This document shows, piece by piece, positions 1-8,438 of a stretch of 21,581 bases of DNA. Within the stretch, counting starts at the first letter, position 1; each line of letters begins with the position of its first letter. A program made the translations under genes and the position numbers. This stretch comes from an uncultured Prevotella sp. GTDB taxonomy: Bacteria; Bacteroidota; Bacteroidia; Bacteroidales; Bacteroidaceae. The notes beneath the pieces were generated by a model. It was not told the origin of the DNA. It saw only the letters and a list, made by a program, of their open reading frames with translations, and searched no databases. The DNA lies in assembly GCA_937877685.1 (NCBI GenBank), contig CALFGU010000076.1, positions 1-21,581 on the forward strand, written 5' to 3'.

Positions 1-1285
1 TTTCCTCCTCATAGCGAGGCAACAGCATTACCGACTTGATATGCACCAAACGGGCGGCCATCTCCAGGAATTCGCTGGCTACGTCCATATTGTAGTATTC
101 CCATTCGGCGAATCGCCCAAGCAGGTAGAGCCCCTGGGGTTCGAGTCGACGCTTGAGGTCGGCCACGAGTTGGCGTGTGCCCGGCGCTTGCACGGGATAG
201 GTGAAGGGTTCGTAATGATGGGCAAGGTAGCGCGGGCGGTAGGGAATGCGCTGAAGGTTTTCCGCAATCTCCTCACGGCTCACGGCGTCCGTAAACTCGA
301 TGGTGGCGGTGAAGCGCTCGGGGGCGTTATTCGCGGGCGAGAAATTGCCTGTGCAGATGATGCGATGGGATTCGTGGCGCGCGTCGGGGAGGTATATCCA
401 GCTGTGATTGTTCCGCTCTATCTCGCAGAAGACGGCCGTTGTGCCATGTGCCTCAAGGGCGCTGATGCCCTGCACTTCAGCGTCAGCAAGAATGTCACTC
501 GCGAGGGCGGGCAACTGCTTCAGGTTTCCGCAGAAGATAACGGCGTCAAAATGTTGCCCCTCAACATGCCACCCTGTCTCAGTGCGCTCCAGGCGCTCCA
601 CTCGGGCGTTGTAACGCATGTCTAACCCCTCAGCCAAGCGCTCTGCTATGAATTGCGAACCGCCACTGAGGGGATAGAAGAAGGAACTGTGAACGAACTG
701 GCGCTCTTCGGCGCGCGAGAAATTGGCAGCGAGGATTTCGGAGACGGTGGGCATGGGCAACTTTCCGTCTAACCACGAAAGGGGAATCTGACGCAAGTCG
801 CGACGCCACACTTTATCATTATAGGGCTTGAAATAGAGGCGATAGAGCGTGTCACCAAACCGGAGGCGCAAGAAGTCGGCAAAGTTTTCAGGCGCTCCAT
901 AGCCCTCGCGAGCCATACGGAGGAAGTCGGCAATGCAGGATTGTTGCACCTCGGCGGGAAGGCGATAAACGTTGTTCTCAATGGGGTAAGGCACTTCCAA
1001 ACTGCCGTCAAGGGAAATCACGGATTGGCGCAGGGCCTTGGTAAACTCCGCCTCGCGATTGAAGCGCGCCCAAAACCAACGGGCTACGTCCGTGCGCTTG
1101 GTGTTAAAGACGTGTCCGCCTGTGCGATGAAAAAGGTTGCCTTCAACAAGGTCGCACTTGATCATGCCTCCGGGGCGCGCATCGGCCTCAAAGACGGTCA
1201 CGTCATGCTGAGCGCCCAAAATGCGAGCGACACTTAAGCCCGAAACTCCGCCACCTATGACGGCTATGCGTTGCTTTATTTCCAT
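1..1285 (-). CDS. UDP-galactopyranose mutase-like FAD oxidoreductase, 3' end missing
   Basis: This is an open frame of 428 codons that starts with the ATG at 1285 and runs off the left edge without a stop. The N-terminus has a dinucleotide-binding Rossmann loop (GGGVSG, residues 11-16), an acidic residue ending strand 2 (VFEAD, about 31-35) and GGHVFNT (56-62), which resembles the substrate-side HIFHT motif of UDP-galactopyranose mutases. Near the C-terminus GRFAEWEYYNMD matches the flavin-contacting end of UGM and related NAD_binding_8 oxidoreductases. UGM converts UDP-galactopyranose to UDP-galactofuranose in the cytoplasm; whether this protein does so or is another flavin sugar-nucleotide or amine-oxidase-like enzyme cannot be decided here. 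The frame already exceeds the usual UGM length, so little should be missing. Its start overlaps the end of the upstream gene by 10 bp, which suggests translational coupling inside the glycan operon. Confidence 0.72.
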   Translation of the reverse strand, partial: MEIKQRIAVIGGGVSGLSVARILGAQHDVTVFEADARPGGMIKCDLVEGNLFHRTGGHVFNTKRTDVARWFWARFNREAEFTKALRQSVISLDGSLEVPYPIENNVYRLPAEVQQSCIADFLRMAREGYGAPENFADFLRLRFGDTLYRLYFKPYNDKVWRRDLRQIPLSWLDGKLPMPTVSEILAANFSRAEERQFVHSSFFYPLSGGSQFIAERLAEGLDMRYNARVERLERTETGWHVEGQHFDAVIFCGNLKQLPALASDILADAEVQGISALEAHGTTAVFCEIERNNHSWIYLPDARHESHRIICTGNFSPANNAPERFTATIEFTDAVSREEIAENLQRIPYRPRYLAHHYEPFTYPVQAPGTRQLVADLKRRLEPQGLYLLGRFAEWEYYNMDVASEFLEMAARLVHIKSVMLLPRYEEE

Positions 1286-2142
1286 TGTGAAAGTTTGATG
1301 GGGTGAAAAAACAGTTTGTCAGCGGGGAAATCGTCAATAAGCGCTTGCAGACTTCCATTGTAAGCCTCAAGAAAGGCTTTATCTTCCTTGCTCCAAAGTG
1401 CCGTACCGCCCAGCAGGGTGTCCTTACTTGTCTTTACATTATCGGAAGCAAGAATCATGGCCGTAGGAATGGCAAATTCTGCAAAGAGGCGCGTTGCCGC
1501 AAAGGCTCCGCAATAAAGGCAGAATTTATCCATCATGTCAGCGGTAAGCACAAGGATGTCGCAATAACCGCCAAGGAGGGGATAGTCAAGGTTACGGCGC
1601 TTGATGTTTTGCATATACTTGAGGATAAAGCGCAGGCGACGGTCGAACATCGGACGTACGGGGATGGGACCCGTAGGGAGTCCGTAGTGTGCGAAACGCG
1701 CTTCGGCCGCTTCCCTACTTGGGAGCACCTTCTCAACTTCCACCCCACGAAGATTCACTTTGTAGGCCATCGCCTCGGTTTGGCGCCACGCCTCTTTGAG
1801 TTCCTGAAGCACAAGGATGTAATCCAGGAAGCAATCGTGCTCACCCAATCCGATGCGCTCGAGGTAATTGTTTTCATCAAGAGCGGGATTGATAATCATA
1901 TCATCGGCTACGACAAAATAATGCGTATATCCCTTGTCGCGCAATTGGGCATAGGCCTGACTGATATAACCTTGAAACTGGAAAGAGGAGTCATAAACGG
2001 GAATGACATTCTTCTGCGTGCCGTCGTAGAAGGGAACGATATGATAAACATCGCTGAAGCGACCTTCATAGAGTTTGTCAATGCGGGGAATGTTCTTGTC
2101 AAAACGGTGGTTGTAAATGACAAGCAGTGCTGTTTTTGTCAT
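1276..2142 (-). CDS. Unrecognised glycosyltransferase-like protein of a glycan cluster
   Basis: I do not recognise this 288-residue protein with certainty. I placed the start at the ATG at 2142, followed by MTKTALLVIYNHRF. The frame extends to a GTG at 2226, but the added 28 residues read like translated leader. The N-terminus is a hydrophobic beta strand, and an aromatic-rich stretch leads to VVADDMIINP (residues 77-86, two Asp at 80-81), which could be the metal-binding acidic motif of a GT-A fold. The central part is basic and aromatic, followed by LGGYCDILVLTADMM. There is no signal peptide or membrane helix, so it is probably cytoplasmic. It lies between a fucosyltransferase and a UGM-like enzyme, and its end overlaps the latter's start by 10 bp, so a role in surface polysaccharide assembly is likely by context only. 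A long open frame on the opposite strand is treated as a shadow. Confidence 0.6.
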   Translation of the reverse strand: MTKTALLVIYNHRFDKNIPRIDKLYEGRFSDVYHIVPFYDGTQKNVIPVYDSSFQFQGYISQAYAQLRDKGYTHYFVVADDMIINPALDENNYLERIGLGEHDCFLDYILVLQELKEAWRQTEAMAYKVNLRGVEVEKVLPSREAAEARFAHYGLPTGPIPVRPMFDRRLRFILKYMQNIKRRNLDYPLLGGYCDILVLTADMMDKFCLYCGAFAATRLFAEFAIPTAMILASDNVKTSKDTLLGGTALWSKEDKAFLEAYNGSLQALIDDFPADKLFFHPIKLSQWK

Positions 2143-2374
2143 AGCAGGGAAGAATACAATAAGTGAAACTACAATTACCCCTTGAAGCGGAGGAAAATGA
2201 GTGATGTCCACACGCATTTTCGACACACGAAAAACAAAAGCACTTTTAGGAAAAACTATAAGTAACTAAATTACGTTTAAGTCACTCTTAATTTCGCCTA
2301 AGTTAGGCTTTGTTCTGGGGGTAAAAGTCAGTGAAGTCTGAAACTAAATTAGAGGCGACGTAAAAAGGTTGTCT
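2143..2374. other. AT-rich spacer with an odd palindrome, candidate regulatory region
   Basis: These 232 bp separate the fucosyltransferase from the downstream pair of genes. They are AT-rich and contain GCCTAAGTTAGGC (2296-2308), two 6-bp arms around a central G. I found no TAnnTTTG box on the minus strand and no clear terminator. The word TAACTAAATTACG at 2263-2275 recurs at 10619-10631 in another spacer. The gap is the only sizeable break in an otherwise tight cluster, so an internal promoter or regulatory site is plausible but not shown. Confidence 0.35.
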
Positions 2375-3211
2375 TTAAACCTTTATCCACGTTTCGGGAA
2401 TGATGTAGGGCATATCTACGTCCGCCAACCAACGCGAAGGAGCAATTACGCGCTTCTCGGGGTTGGCATTAAGCCATGCGCCCCACCATGAGAAAGTGCT
2501 GTTGCAAATGATGTTGTGACGGCAGAGGCTCATGAGCATCATGTCCTGCCAGGAGTCTGCTCCGCGGTTGCAGGAAACAACCGTAGCACGGGGTAAGCGT
2601 AAGTTTTGTTGCACCCACTCTACATCATCTGAGAAGATGTAAAAATGCGCCTGTGGCACTTGAGCAAGCATCATTTCTACGGCACGTTGGAAGTAAGCCT
2701 GTGAGCACACTGTGCCGTAGCGTTTGTAGAACTTGGGTTCCATATAGTCACCTCGGCGCACGTGAAGGGAAACGGCGTGGGGATTTTCCTGAATTTGTTG
2801 AGCAAGAGTCTGACTCTCGGCATTTGCCTTATTGAGGTCGAAGGCAAATGCCTGACGCACTTCGCCCTCCACCTCCTTAAAGAAGCGCTCCGACTGATAG
2901 AACCCCTTGAAATAGAGGAAGGGGTAAGCGTAAGACTTCGTGAATGCCTCCATCGTCTCAAGGTTTTGCTTGCGCTCCAAAATGACTTTGAAGAAAAGGA
3001 ATTCAAGCACCTTCTTCAAGGGCTTTGCGATGCAAAACTCACGGTCAGAAATGCCAAACACTCGGTCTAATTCGTAGCCATTATGCGCATGATAGTGGCG
3101 CATGTCGGAAAGGTCGATGCGTGTGCCAGGAAAGCGCTTGCGCATTTGAAGGTAAAAGGCGTAAATGAACATCTGATTGCCCAATCCGCCAATCATTTTT
3201 ATCAATCGCAT
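2375..3211 (-). CDS. Alpha-1,2-fucosyltransferase, GT11 family
   Basis: This 278-residue protein should transfer fucose from GDP-fucose to the 2-position of a terminal galactose, on the cytoplasmic side, during assembly of a surface glycan. It carries the hallmarks of GT11: the N-terminal GGLGNQMFIYAF motif (residues 8-19), the donor-binding HVRRGDY (150-156), FSDD (193-196) and the C-terminal NSTFSWWGAWLN (237-248). Length fits bacterial GT11 enzymes such as WbiQ or FutC. The start overlaps the stop of the upstream glycosyltransferase by 10 bp, so the two are probably co-translated. GT11 activity in gut Bacteroidales is associated with host-like fucosylated capsule or O-antigen; the acceptor here is unknown. 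Family assignment is firm; exact acceptor specificity is inference. Confidence 0.93.
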   Translation of the reverse strand: MRLIKMIGGLGNQMFIYAFYLQMRKRFPGTRIDLSDMRHYHAHNGYELDRVFGISDREFCIAKPLKKVLEFLFFKVILERKQNLETMEAFTKSYAYPFLYFKGFYQSERFFKEVEGEVRQAFAFDLNKANAESQTLAQQIQENPHAVSLHVRRGDYMEPKFYKRYGTVCSQAYFQRAVEMMLAQVPQAHFYIFSDDVEWVQQNLRLPRATVVSCNRGADSWQDMMLMSLCRHNIICNSTFSWWGAWLNANPEKRVIAPSRWLADVDMPYIIPETWIKV

Positions 3212-4110
3212 GGAGAAAAGTCTTGTTGAATTTGTTCTAAGGGAGCACAGGGCTTGATGTAACCATCACGACAGAGTTTGTCGTAGGAATTTAAGCCAAT
3301 GACGCGTTCGTATTCCGCTTCTAATTTTCCTTGTTTGTAAAGGTCGTAGAAGTAGCGCCAATGGCGTCCGCCGTGTTTGCCTTCGTGTTTCTCGAGTTCA
3401 CGACCGCCTTGCACCATCTTGTCTATAAATTGTTGGCGTCCGCGAATGGTGAAGTGGTAAATCACAATGTCCTCACTCCATATCGTTCGGCGGGGGAACA
3501 TAGCCACTTTGTGGTTGCCCATAGATATTTGTATGTAGCCGTCGGCGCGATGTGCCACTTTCTTATTCCGACGCTCGTAAATGGCATAGGGAGAAAGGTC
3601 GTAGGGAGTGTAATCAGGCACGGGGCAAACGTGGTGCGTCCATTTCCAAAAGGGGAGTCCGTCTTCAGGAAACATGTTTTGCCACGGACAGCGTACGACA
3701 TTGGCACGAGTTGCCGAGAGTTCGTTCTTCAAACTCCCCGAACGGGCATACCAAAATTCGTCGGCGTCGGCATTAATAATCCAGTCGGCCTTGTAAAGAC
3801 GCTTAGCCTTCTCCACCATTCGGTCCACCCAGCGCTTCTGTTCGTAACCCGTGGCCTTCTCTTCGATGATTTCAAGAATCCATCCCTTCTGCTTGTACTT
3901 CTCAAGGATGCGCATGGTGCCGTCCGATGAATTGTTGTCGGTAACAATAAATCCGTCAACCCCCATTTGCTTATGGAATTGCAAGTTACGCTCAATCATC
4001 GCCTCTTCGTTTTTCACGAGGAGCGTCATGATAAGGCGAGGTTGGCGCGGACGGCAAAAGAAGCGGGGCACTTCGGCTATAGCGCGTAGCGTTTTGAGAA
4101 TGTAGTTCAT
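3202..4110 (-). CDS. Family 2 glycosyltransferase (GT92-like subgroup)
   Basis: This 302-residue cytoplasmic glycosyltransferase is read from the ATG at 4110. An in-frame GTG at 4161 exists, but it would overlap the upstream gene by 35 bp and add residues unlike the family, whereas 4110 leaves a 16-bp gap. The GT-A nucleotide-sugar fold is seen in LIMTLLVKNEE (about 26-36), VTDNNSSDGT (56-65) and the metal-binding NADADEFW (113-120), the pattern of the Glyco_tranf_2_4/GT92 subgroup. Later HYFxx-like segments (IVIYHFTIRG) and a basic, Tyr-rich C-terminus match the same group. Sugar donor and acceptor cannot be read from sequence. It overlaps the fucosyltransferase by 10 bp, so the two probably act on the same glycan. 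Confidence 0.85.
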   Translation of the reverse strand: MNYILKTLRAIAEVPRFFCRPRQPRLIMTLLVKNEEAMIERNLQFHKQMGVDGFIVTDNNSSDGTMRILEKYKQKGWILEIIEEKATGYEQKRWVDRMVEKAKRLYKADWIINADADEFWYARSGSLKNELSATRANVVRCPWQNMFPEDGLPFWKWTHHVCPVPDYTPYDLSPYAIYERRNKKVAHRADGYIQISMGNHKVAMFPRRTIWSEDIVIYHFTIRGRQQFIDKMVQGGRELEKHEGKHGGRHWRYFYDLYKQGKLEAEYERVIGLNSYDKLCRDGYIKPCAPLEQIQQDFSPCD

Positions 4111-4126
4111 GAGGTAGAACCTTGGG

Positions 4127-4834
4127 TTATATTTTGTAAGTGTTATACGTGTTGAGGGCACTCAGACATTGCTGGGCATCTAACTTGCGCGCCTCAGCAT
4201 AAGGAGGCGCCATGACGCTGACAATATCTTCGTTCATGGGTAGGCGCTCAAAATTTTTGCACCCTTCATCAAGACTGATTTTGCGGAAACGAATGCGGTT
4301 GAGGTCTATTATTTCAACGCGAATTGTGCCATCCTCGAGTTCACGCAGGAGAATGTTGCCTGCGGAATAGTCTTTGTGAAGGAAACCACACTCATGGAGT
4401 TGGGCGGTAGTCTTAGCCACAGCCACGAGGAACTTATCGCGATTCTCTACTCCGGGTTGTACGGCGTCATAAAAGTTATGCGTGTAATCCGACTTCACCG
4501 AAGCGTAATAACTACGTCCGAAGAGCAAGCCCTTACGTTCCGTTACGTAACCAATAGGTGCGGGAGTGGCAATGCCCTTACTCAACAAAAGTTGGGCATA
4601 TTCGCAAGAACGTTGCGCCTTTGAGGAGCGCAGGAATCCGTAAGCAATGCGGTTGATAAACTTCGGGAGGCAAAAGGATTTAACCACCATGGTCACCCCG
4701 TTGTTCGTAAATTCGCGCAACTGGTTACGCCCATTGTAAACAATCTTCCCCTCCCCGCGCTCAAAGCGTTCGGGAAGCGAAGCAATGAAGTCGTGTTGGT
4801 CGGCAAACTCTGGGGTTGTAACTACTTTTTTCAT
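4127..4834 (-). CDS. WaaP/Kdo-kinase-like lipopolysaccharide kinase
   Basis: This 235-residue protein has a eukaryotic-like kinase fold of the WaaP/InaA/Kdo kinase type, which phosphorylates inner-core sugars of lipopolysaccharide at the cytoplasmic face. Visible motifs are a candidate ATP-binding Lys in MVVKSF (Lys52), an alpha-C Glu in SCEYAQ (Glu79), the catalytic loop HKDYSAGN (153-160, Asp155 and Asn160) and the metal-binding IIDLNR (175-180, Asp177), where DLN replaces DFG. I chose the ATG at 4834 over the GTG at 4843 because AAGAGGTG lies about 7 nt before the ATG and resembles a ribosome-binding site. There is a 21-bp gap to the upstream GT and 16 bp to the downstream one. The substrate sugar is unknown; the family call is strong. 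Confidence 0.88.
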   Translation of the reverse strand: MKKVVTTPEFADQHDFIASLPERFERGEGKIVYNGRNQLREFTNNGVTMVVKSFCLPKFINRIAYGFLRSSKAQRSCEYAQLLLSKGIATPAPIGYVTERKGLLFGRSYYASVKSDYTHNFYDAVQPGVENRDKFLVAVAKTTAQLHECGFLHKDYSAGNILLRELEDGTIRVEIIDLNRIRFRKISLDEGCKNFERLPMNEDIVSVMAPPYAEARKLDAQQCLSALNTYNTYKI

Positions 4835-4855
4835 AATGCACACCTCTTAATTTGA

Positions 4856-5572
4856 CTAAATCTTGTCAAAACCTTTGGTCCACTTAATCCAATAATACTT
4901 CAGGGGATTCGTGTACTTCAACTGCTTCCAAGGGCGACTCTGATGGGGGCGATGGATTACGGGTAGGTTGGTGAAGAGGTAGTTCTTCATGCCAATCTCC
5001 AAGGCTTTGTGAGAAATGGTTACGTCAAACCAATTCTTCTCAGGGTTTAATTCATGAAAATCAAAGCGACGGAGGAATTCGGGAGTGAGAAGCGAGCAAC
5101 AGAAACTGAGGTGCTTCTTCTCCTCAACGACTTGATTTTCCTTACCCTTGGCATATTCGTAAGGATAATTGATTTCGCCCGCATCATTTACCGTCACACT
5201 CGCCGCGATTGCGCAATTCTCATGACTCTTAGCCCCATCGTAAAGACCTTGAAGCGTGTGGGGCGCCACAACAACGTCACTCTCCACAATAAGCATGGCG
5301 GCATCGCGCTCGATACACTCCTGCTGAACGCGCTGAAGCACCAAGAGATAATTGGGCGATGGATGTGTGGTCAAATCACTGAGATTCACGAGCGTGAATC
5401 CCAATTCCTTGCTCGCCGCTTCCAAACGCTTGGTGTTTTCAGGGGTTGAGAAGTCATTATATATAGTATATGTGTGAGGCACACTGATTGCCGACGCCTT
5501 AATAGCACGCACCGTCTCAAGCGTTGAGTCTATGCTATCCTTGACTGGGGTTATAATATGAAGTGAAGTCAT
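4856..5572 (-). CDS. Family 2 glycosyltransferase
   Basis: This 238-residue protein has a GT-A-like fold. The N-terminus MTSLHIITPVKDS leads into a GT2 first strand, TIYNDFSTPENT (about 36-47) is the usual donor-binding acidic turn, and VESDVVV (96-102) stands where the DxD motif is expected. NWFDVTIS (180-187) and the C-terminal HRPHQSRPWKQL are typical of short bacterial GT2 enzymes. It is probably the first gene of the glycan cluster, 127 bp downstream of parC on the same strand and 21 bp from the kinase gene. Its start codon is four bases from an 8-bp tandem repeat, described separately. Donor and acceptor are unknown. Confidence 0.82.
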   Translation of the reverse strand: MTSLHIITPVKDSIDSTLETVRAIKASAISVPHTYTIYNDFSTPENTKRLEAASKELGFTLVNLSDLTTHPSPNYLLVLQRVQQECIERDAAMLIVESDVVVAPHTLQGLYDGAKSHENCAIAASVTVNDAGEINYPYEYAKGKENQVVEEKKHLSFCCSLLTPEFLRRFDFHELNPEKNWFDVTISHKALEIGMKNYLFTNLPVIHRPHQSRPWKQLKYTNPLKYYWIKWTKGFDKI

Positions 5573-5576
5573 TGAG

Positions 5577-5652
5577 AGGTTATAAGGTTATGAGGTTATG
5601 AGAGTGGAGGTAGAGGTTGAGACGTTGGAACGCCTTATAGTATTGCCGACAA
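5577..5652 (+). repeat. Composite intergenic repeat, copy 3 (octad array plus core)
   Basis: Three consecutive 8-bp units (AGGTTATA, AGGTTATG, AGGTTATG) occupy 5577-5600, followed by looser AGGTNG-like units to about 5626. Then comes GGAACG (5627-5632), CC, TTATAGT (5635-5641), ATTG and CCGACAA. The same string, without the CC insertion, is found in copy 2 at 11819-11838, where GGAACG is followed directly by TTATAGT and, four bases on, by CCG. The right-hand array seen in the other copies is absent or unrecognisable. The element fills most of the 127-bp spacer between parC and the first glycosyltransferase gene. Homology of the core is seen by eye only. Confidence 0.6.
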
Positions 5653-5699
5653 AGCACTGAAGAACGCGACAACCTGAAAAAACTACGACCATCTCTTAA

Positions 5700-8438
5700 C
5701 TATTCTAAATCAAAATGTAATTGCCCGATGAGTTCATCTCTTACGTCATTGGGATTTTCATCAGTTTCTTCTTCGGGAGTGGGCACATCCGTTTCTGCAG
5801 GTCCGTCTTCCTCCTTCGGCGCTGGGAAGCGCGTGGGTTCTAATTCCTCAACGCTGGCCACTTCGAGTGTCGTAATGCGCTTACCCTTTGCCTTGAAACT
5901 CTTTGCTCCGATAAACTGTTCGGCATCAATCTCGATGGGTTCACGGAAGGAGTCTGCTCCGCCATGCGTAACGAGAATGCGGGGATAAACAGTGTCAGTC
6001 ACCAAGAGGAGTTCCGTCTTGGGGTTTTCACCAACAAAGGATTGATGGCGACTGCTTGAGGTGCGCTCCATCGTAAAGCGCTTTATGTAGGGGAAACCTT
6101 GCTGATCGGCGTCAAAGAGTACGGCTGTCCACACCTTTTGTTCGTCAAATTTCTCAATGCGCAAGATGTTTTGTTCGTAGTGATTGTTGACGTCGAAATT
6201 CGTAGTATAAAACTCCCCATTCGTAAGCACAACGAGGATGCTATCATCGCTATGGAACTCGCCCAAATACTCCCCACGATTGTCGTAATTCAAACGTTGC
6301 ACATCATGGTCGAACCACACTTGACGACCTCCCAATGTGCTACCACCTTGCGACTTGAGCGTAATCTTATGAATCTCATTCTTCGTAAGCAAATTGCCTC
6401 TCGACTGCTTACCCTTGACCATAATTTCCGAGAAATCGCGATCGAAGAGAATCTTCTTGAGTTTGCCATTCGGCTTAAGCGTCACCTTAATCACTTCTGC
6501 CTCACCATTGGGATTGGCCGTAAAGTAAAGCACCTTACTTCCCGCTGCGCCCGTCGTAACGTCGTATTCGCGGTCATGGGTTATGCTTGTGACGTTAAAG
6601 CGTTTGATAAAGTATTGCCCATCCTTACCATCGCGGTAAACGACGTTGTAAATCGTGCGGGTATCATTGCGTTTGAAGACGGCAATATGGATAATCTCCG
6701 CCTTTTTCTTCTCAGCCTTCGAACGCGCCGTTTCACCCACAAACACCTTTTCCTGAACGCGCGTCACCTTATACGTTCCGTCGCGATAGAAAATAATAAC
6801 GTCGTCAATGTTTGAGCAGTTGCTCACAAATTCATCTTTCTTAAGGCTGGTGCCAATAAATCCGTCGGCGCGGTTGATATAAAGTTTTTCATTAGCCTCA
6901 ATAACCTTTGAGGCTTCAATAGTGTCGAAGGAGCGTATCTCTGTGCGGCGCGGATGTTGCGCAGCATATTTTTCGTGAATCAGTCGGAACCAGTTGCAGG
7001 TTACTTCCGTCATGTTATTGAGGTCACGGTTGATGCCCTCAATTTCGGCATTCATCTTGGCAATGAGTTCATCGGCCTTGTCCTTGTTAAACTTCAGGAT
7101 GCGCGCCATTTTAATTTCGAGCAGACGGAGAATATCATCCTTCGTCACCTCACGAATCAACTTCGGATAGTAAGGCGTAAGGCGCTCATCAATATGCTCA
7201 CAAGCGGCGTCAACTGACTTCGCATTTTCAAAGGCTTTATCCTTATAGATGCGCTCTTCGATAAAGATGCGTTCAAGTGATGCGAAGTGAAGACTTTCTA
7301 AGAGTTCGCCACGGCGGATTTCAAGTTCGCGTTGCAAGAGATACTTCGTGTTGTCCACCGAAGATTTCAGCACATCGCTGACACTCAAAAAACGGGGCGT
7401 CTTATCGTCAATTACGCAGCAATTAGGCGAAATGCTGATTTCACAATCAGTAAATGCATAAAGGGCATCGATAGTTTTGTCAGAGCTAGTTCCAGGAACG
7501 AGATGTACTAAGATTTCGACGTTCGCAGCCGTCATATCTTCCACCTTGCGTACCTTAATCTTCCCCTTCTCAGCCGCCTTCAAGATACTGTCAATAAAGG
7601 CGCTCTGCTTCTGTGCAGTGCCCGTAGTTTTACCGTAAGGAATTTCAGTTATGGCAAGAGTTTTATTATCTCTCTTTTCTATTTTTGCGCGCACTCGTAC
7701 GCTACCGCCACGTCCTCCATCGTTATATTTACTTACGTCTATAAGTCCGCCCGTTTGGAAGTCAGGATAAAGTTTAAAGTCTTCACCATTCAGGTAACTT
7801 ATTGCTGCCTGGCAAAGTTCTCCAAAGTTATGGGGCAGAATCTTCGACGAAAGTCCCACGGCAATACCCTCCGCGCCCTGCGCAAGCAAGAGCGGAAACT
7901 TCACGGGAAGGCTGATGGGTTCCTTGTTACGTCCGTCGTAAGACAACTTCCACTCCGTAGTCTTGGGGTTGAACATGACGTCGAGCGCAAATTTCGAAAG
8001 GCGCGCTTCAATATAACGAGGCGCAGCTGCATCGTCGCCCGTGAGGATATTTCCCCAGTTTCCCTGACAATCGATTAACAGGTCCTTCTGTCCAAGACCA
8101 ACAAGCGCATCAGCAATAGAGGCATCACCATGAGGGTGAAACTTCATCGTTTCACCCACAATATTTGCCACCTTGTTGTAACGCCCATCGTCCATTCTTT
8201 TCATCGTATGAAGAATGCGGCGTTGCACAGGTTTAAGGCCATCTCCCAAATGGGGGACGGCACGCTCAAGAATCACATAAGAGGCATAGTCCAGAAACCA
8301 ATTCTGGTACATGCCCGTCAATTGATGGCGCACATCTTCGCCATTTCCTGATGCAGGAACATAACTTGAATGTGCTTCCGTCTGCGTATCTTCTACTGCC
8401 TCAATCTCTTCTTGAAGGTCTTTAGTTTCGTCGCTCAT
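5700..8438 (-). CDS. parC: DNA topoisomerase IV / gyrase-type subunit A
   Basis: This 912-residue type IIA topoisomerase A subunit cuts and rejoins DNA with its B partner (not in this window) to decatenate chromosomes or relax supercoils. The breakage-reunion domain spans about residues 40-480, with VPHLGDGLKPVQRR (61-74), the HPHGD segment (101-105) and the active-site Tyr142 in AAAPRYIEARLS. A coiled-coil region follows, and the C-terminal half shows beta-pinwheel repeats. I see no clear GyrA box (QRRGGKG), which favours ParC over GyrA. The tail is acidic. At the position of E. coli GyrA Ser83 there is Ala106, and the Asp87 equivalent is Asp110. A TAATTTTG box at 8463-8470 (minus strand) could be its promoter, but no TTTG element lies at the right distance. 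It ends 127 bp before the glycan cluster. Confidence 0.92.
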   Translation of the reverse strand: MSDETKDLQEEIEAVEDTQTEAHSSYVPASGNGEDVRHQLTGMYQNWFLDYASYVILERAVPHLGDGLKPVQRRILHTMKRMDDGRYNKVANIVGETMKFHPHGDASIADALVGLGQKDLLIDCQGNWGNILTGDDAAAPRYIEARLSKFALDVMFNPKTTEWKLSYDGRNKEPISLPVKFPLLLAQGAEGIAVGLSSKILPHNFGELCQAAISYLNGEDFKLYPDFQTGGLIDVSKYNDGGRGGSVRVRAKIEKRDNKTLAITEIPYGKTTGTAQKQSAFIDSILKAAEKGKIKVRKVEDMTAANVEILVHLVPGTSSDKTIDALYAFTDCEISISPNCCVIDDKTPRFLSVSDVLKSSVDNTKYLLQRELEIRRGELLESLHFASLERIFIEERIYKDKAFENAKSVDAACEHIDERLTPYYPKLIREVTKDDILRLLEIKMARILKFNKDKADELIAKMNAEIEGINRDLNNMTEVTCNWFRLIHEKYAAQHPRRTEIRSFDTIEASKVIEANEKLYINRADGFIGTSLKKDEFVSNCSNIDDVIIFYRDGTYKVTRVQEKVFVGETARSKAEKKKAEIIHIAVFKRNDTRTIYNVVYRDGKDGQYFIKRFNVTSITHDREYDVTTGAAGSKVLYFTANPNGEAEVIKVTLKPNGKLKKILFDRDFSEIMVKGKQSRGNLLTKNEIHKITLKSQGGSTLGGRQVWFDHDVQRLNYDNRGEYLGEFHSDDSILVVLTNGEFYTTNFDVNNHYEQNILRIEKFDEQKVWTAVLFDADQQGFPYIKRFTMERTSSSRHQSFVGENPKTELLLVTDTVYPRILVTHGGADSFREPIEIDAEQFIGAKSFKAKGKRITTLEVASVEELEPTRFPAPKEEDGPAETDVPTPEEETDENPNDVRDELIGQLHFDLE

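Noticed and set aside
41..625. 194-codon plus-strand frame at the left edge
   Set aside because: Antisense to the UGM-like gene, whose frame holds clear flavoprotein motifs.
1303..2166. 287-codon plus-strand frame opposite the GT-like gene
   Set aside because: It is antisense to a gene with a better protein pattern and coupled neighbours, has no recognisable motif, and arises from the codon use of the real gene.
6099..6815. 238-codon plus-strand frame within parC
   Set aside because: Antisense shadow of the ParC C-terminal domain; no motif.
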